Origin: Acidimicrobiia bacterium
GTDB taxonomy: Bacteria; Actinomycetota; Acidimicrobiia; IMCC26256; PALSA-555
Direction of reading: 5' to 3'
Assembly: GCA_022865365.1 (NCBI GenBank)
Contig: JALHSW010000445.1
Location: 1-12,142 of the forward strand
Length of the DNA stretch: 12,142 bases
A program made the translations under genes and the position numbers. Of this stretch, positions 11,738-12,142 are shown piece by piece (the first letter of the stretch is position 1; every line of letters begins with the position of its first letter). Under the pieces are notes generated by a model. That model saw only the letters and a program-made list of their open reading frames with translations, made no database searches and was not told where the DNA came from.

Positions 11738-12142
11738 ATGACGCATGACCTCGTAATCCGCGGCGGCACCATCGTGGACGGGACCGGCGCCCCGGGAGTG
11801 CCCGGCGACGTTGCCGTCGACGGGGACCGCATCACCGCCGTCGGTGCGGTGCCCGAGCGCGGGAGCCGGGAGCTCGATGCCGGAGGCCGGCTCGTCACGC
11901 CGGGCTTCGTCGACATCCACACGCATCTCGACGCCCAGTTCGGTTGGGATCCGCTCGGGTCGTCGTCGTGCTGGCACGGGGTGACGTCGGTGGTGATCGG
12001 GAACTGCGGTGTGACGTTCGCGCCGGTGCGGCCCGACGATCACACGTATCTCGCCGAGATGATGGAGTCGGTCGAGGACATCCCGGCCGCCAGCATCCTC
12101 GACGGTCTGCCGTGGAGCTGGCGCACGTACGGCGAGTACCTC
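11738..12142 (+). CDS. N-acyl-D-amino-acid deacylase/D-aminoacylase-type amidohydrolase (3' end beyond window)
   Basis: The first 135 residues are present. The start, DLVIRGGTIVDGTGAPGVPGDVAV, is the small beta-domain typical of urease-superfamily amidohydrolases. GFVDIHTHLDAQ (57-68) gives metal ligands H61 and H63. GNCGVTFAPV (88-97) places C90 27 residues after H63, the same spacing as H69 to the metal-ligand Cys96 of Alcaligenes D-aminoacylase. This supports the D-aminoacylase branch, which hydrolyses N-acyl-D-amino acids or related amides. The actual substrate is unknown, and the other metal residues lie beyond the window. ATG 11738 is supported by the -10 box 7 nt upstream and the lack of a better start. 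It is divergent from the AlgH-family gene. Confidence 0.88.
   Translation, partial: MTHDLVIRGGTIVDGTGAPGVPGDVAVDGDRITAVGAVPERGSRELDAGGRLVTPGFVDIHTHLDAQFGWDPLGSSSCWHGVTSVVIGNCGVTFAPVRPDDHTYLAEMMESVEDIPAASILDGLPWSWRTYGEYL

Noticed and set aside
11596..11922. 109-residue extension of the AlgH-family frame
   Set aside because: The extension is low-complexity, lies antisense to the amidohydrolase start, and the conserved family N-terminus begins at 11595.

Overview
The window reads as chromosome of a high-G+C actinobacterium, most plausibly an Acidimicrobiia-like lineage. That placement is inferred from the Mec-CysO-CysM cysteine cluster (known from actinobacteria such as Mycobacterium tuberculosis), the high G+C, frequent GTG starts, and many starts that carry a TANNNT -10 box 6-7 nt upstream, as in leaderless transcripts. 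No database search was possible. There is no CRISPR array, plasmid origin or transposase.

Left arm (1-5839, all minus strand): a tightly packed run in the order nitronate monooxygenase-like flavoprotein, lone molybdopterin-binding large subunit of the xanthine dehydrogenase/form II CoxL family, Mec (JAMM protease), CysO (sulfur carrier ending in Gly-Gly), CysM, and Sua5 (tRNA t6A synthesis, cut by the window edge). Gaps are 0-33 bp. Mec, CysO and CysM form a complete CysO-dependent cysteine pathway, apart from the enzyme that thiocarboxylates CysO. The two redox genes upstream have no proven link to it.

Middle (5847-7439): a 10-bp palindrome lies between the divergent flavoprotein and smpB genes and supplies a -10-like hexamer to each. 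smpB is followed by ssrA (tmRNA), so both parts of the trans-translation ribosome-rescue system sit together. A small HNH endonuclease gene, lower in G+C, runs head-on into ssrA. Its 3' end holds an inverted copy of the tmRNA 3' terminus.

Right arm (7446-12142): an alpha/beta-hydrolase fused to a class III nucleotide cyclase, and an LCP cell-wall ligase-type protein with a probable two-component operator (minus strand). Then come a cold-shock protein (plus), a VOC-fold protein and an AlgH/UPF0301 protein (minus), and the start of an N-acyl-D-amino-acid deacylase-type amidohydrolase (plus, cut by the edge).

Most gene content is ordinary. The features worth a second look are the ssrA/HNH inverted repeat, the palindromic divergent promoter, the recurring leaderless signal, the orphan molybdoenzyme subunit beside the cysteine genes, the His-to-Phe change in the flavoprotein and the Asn-to-His change in the cyclase. 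No stretch longer than about 225 bp lacks a gene.
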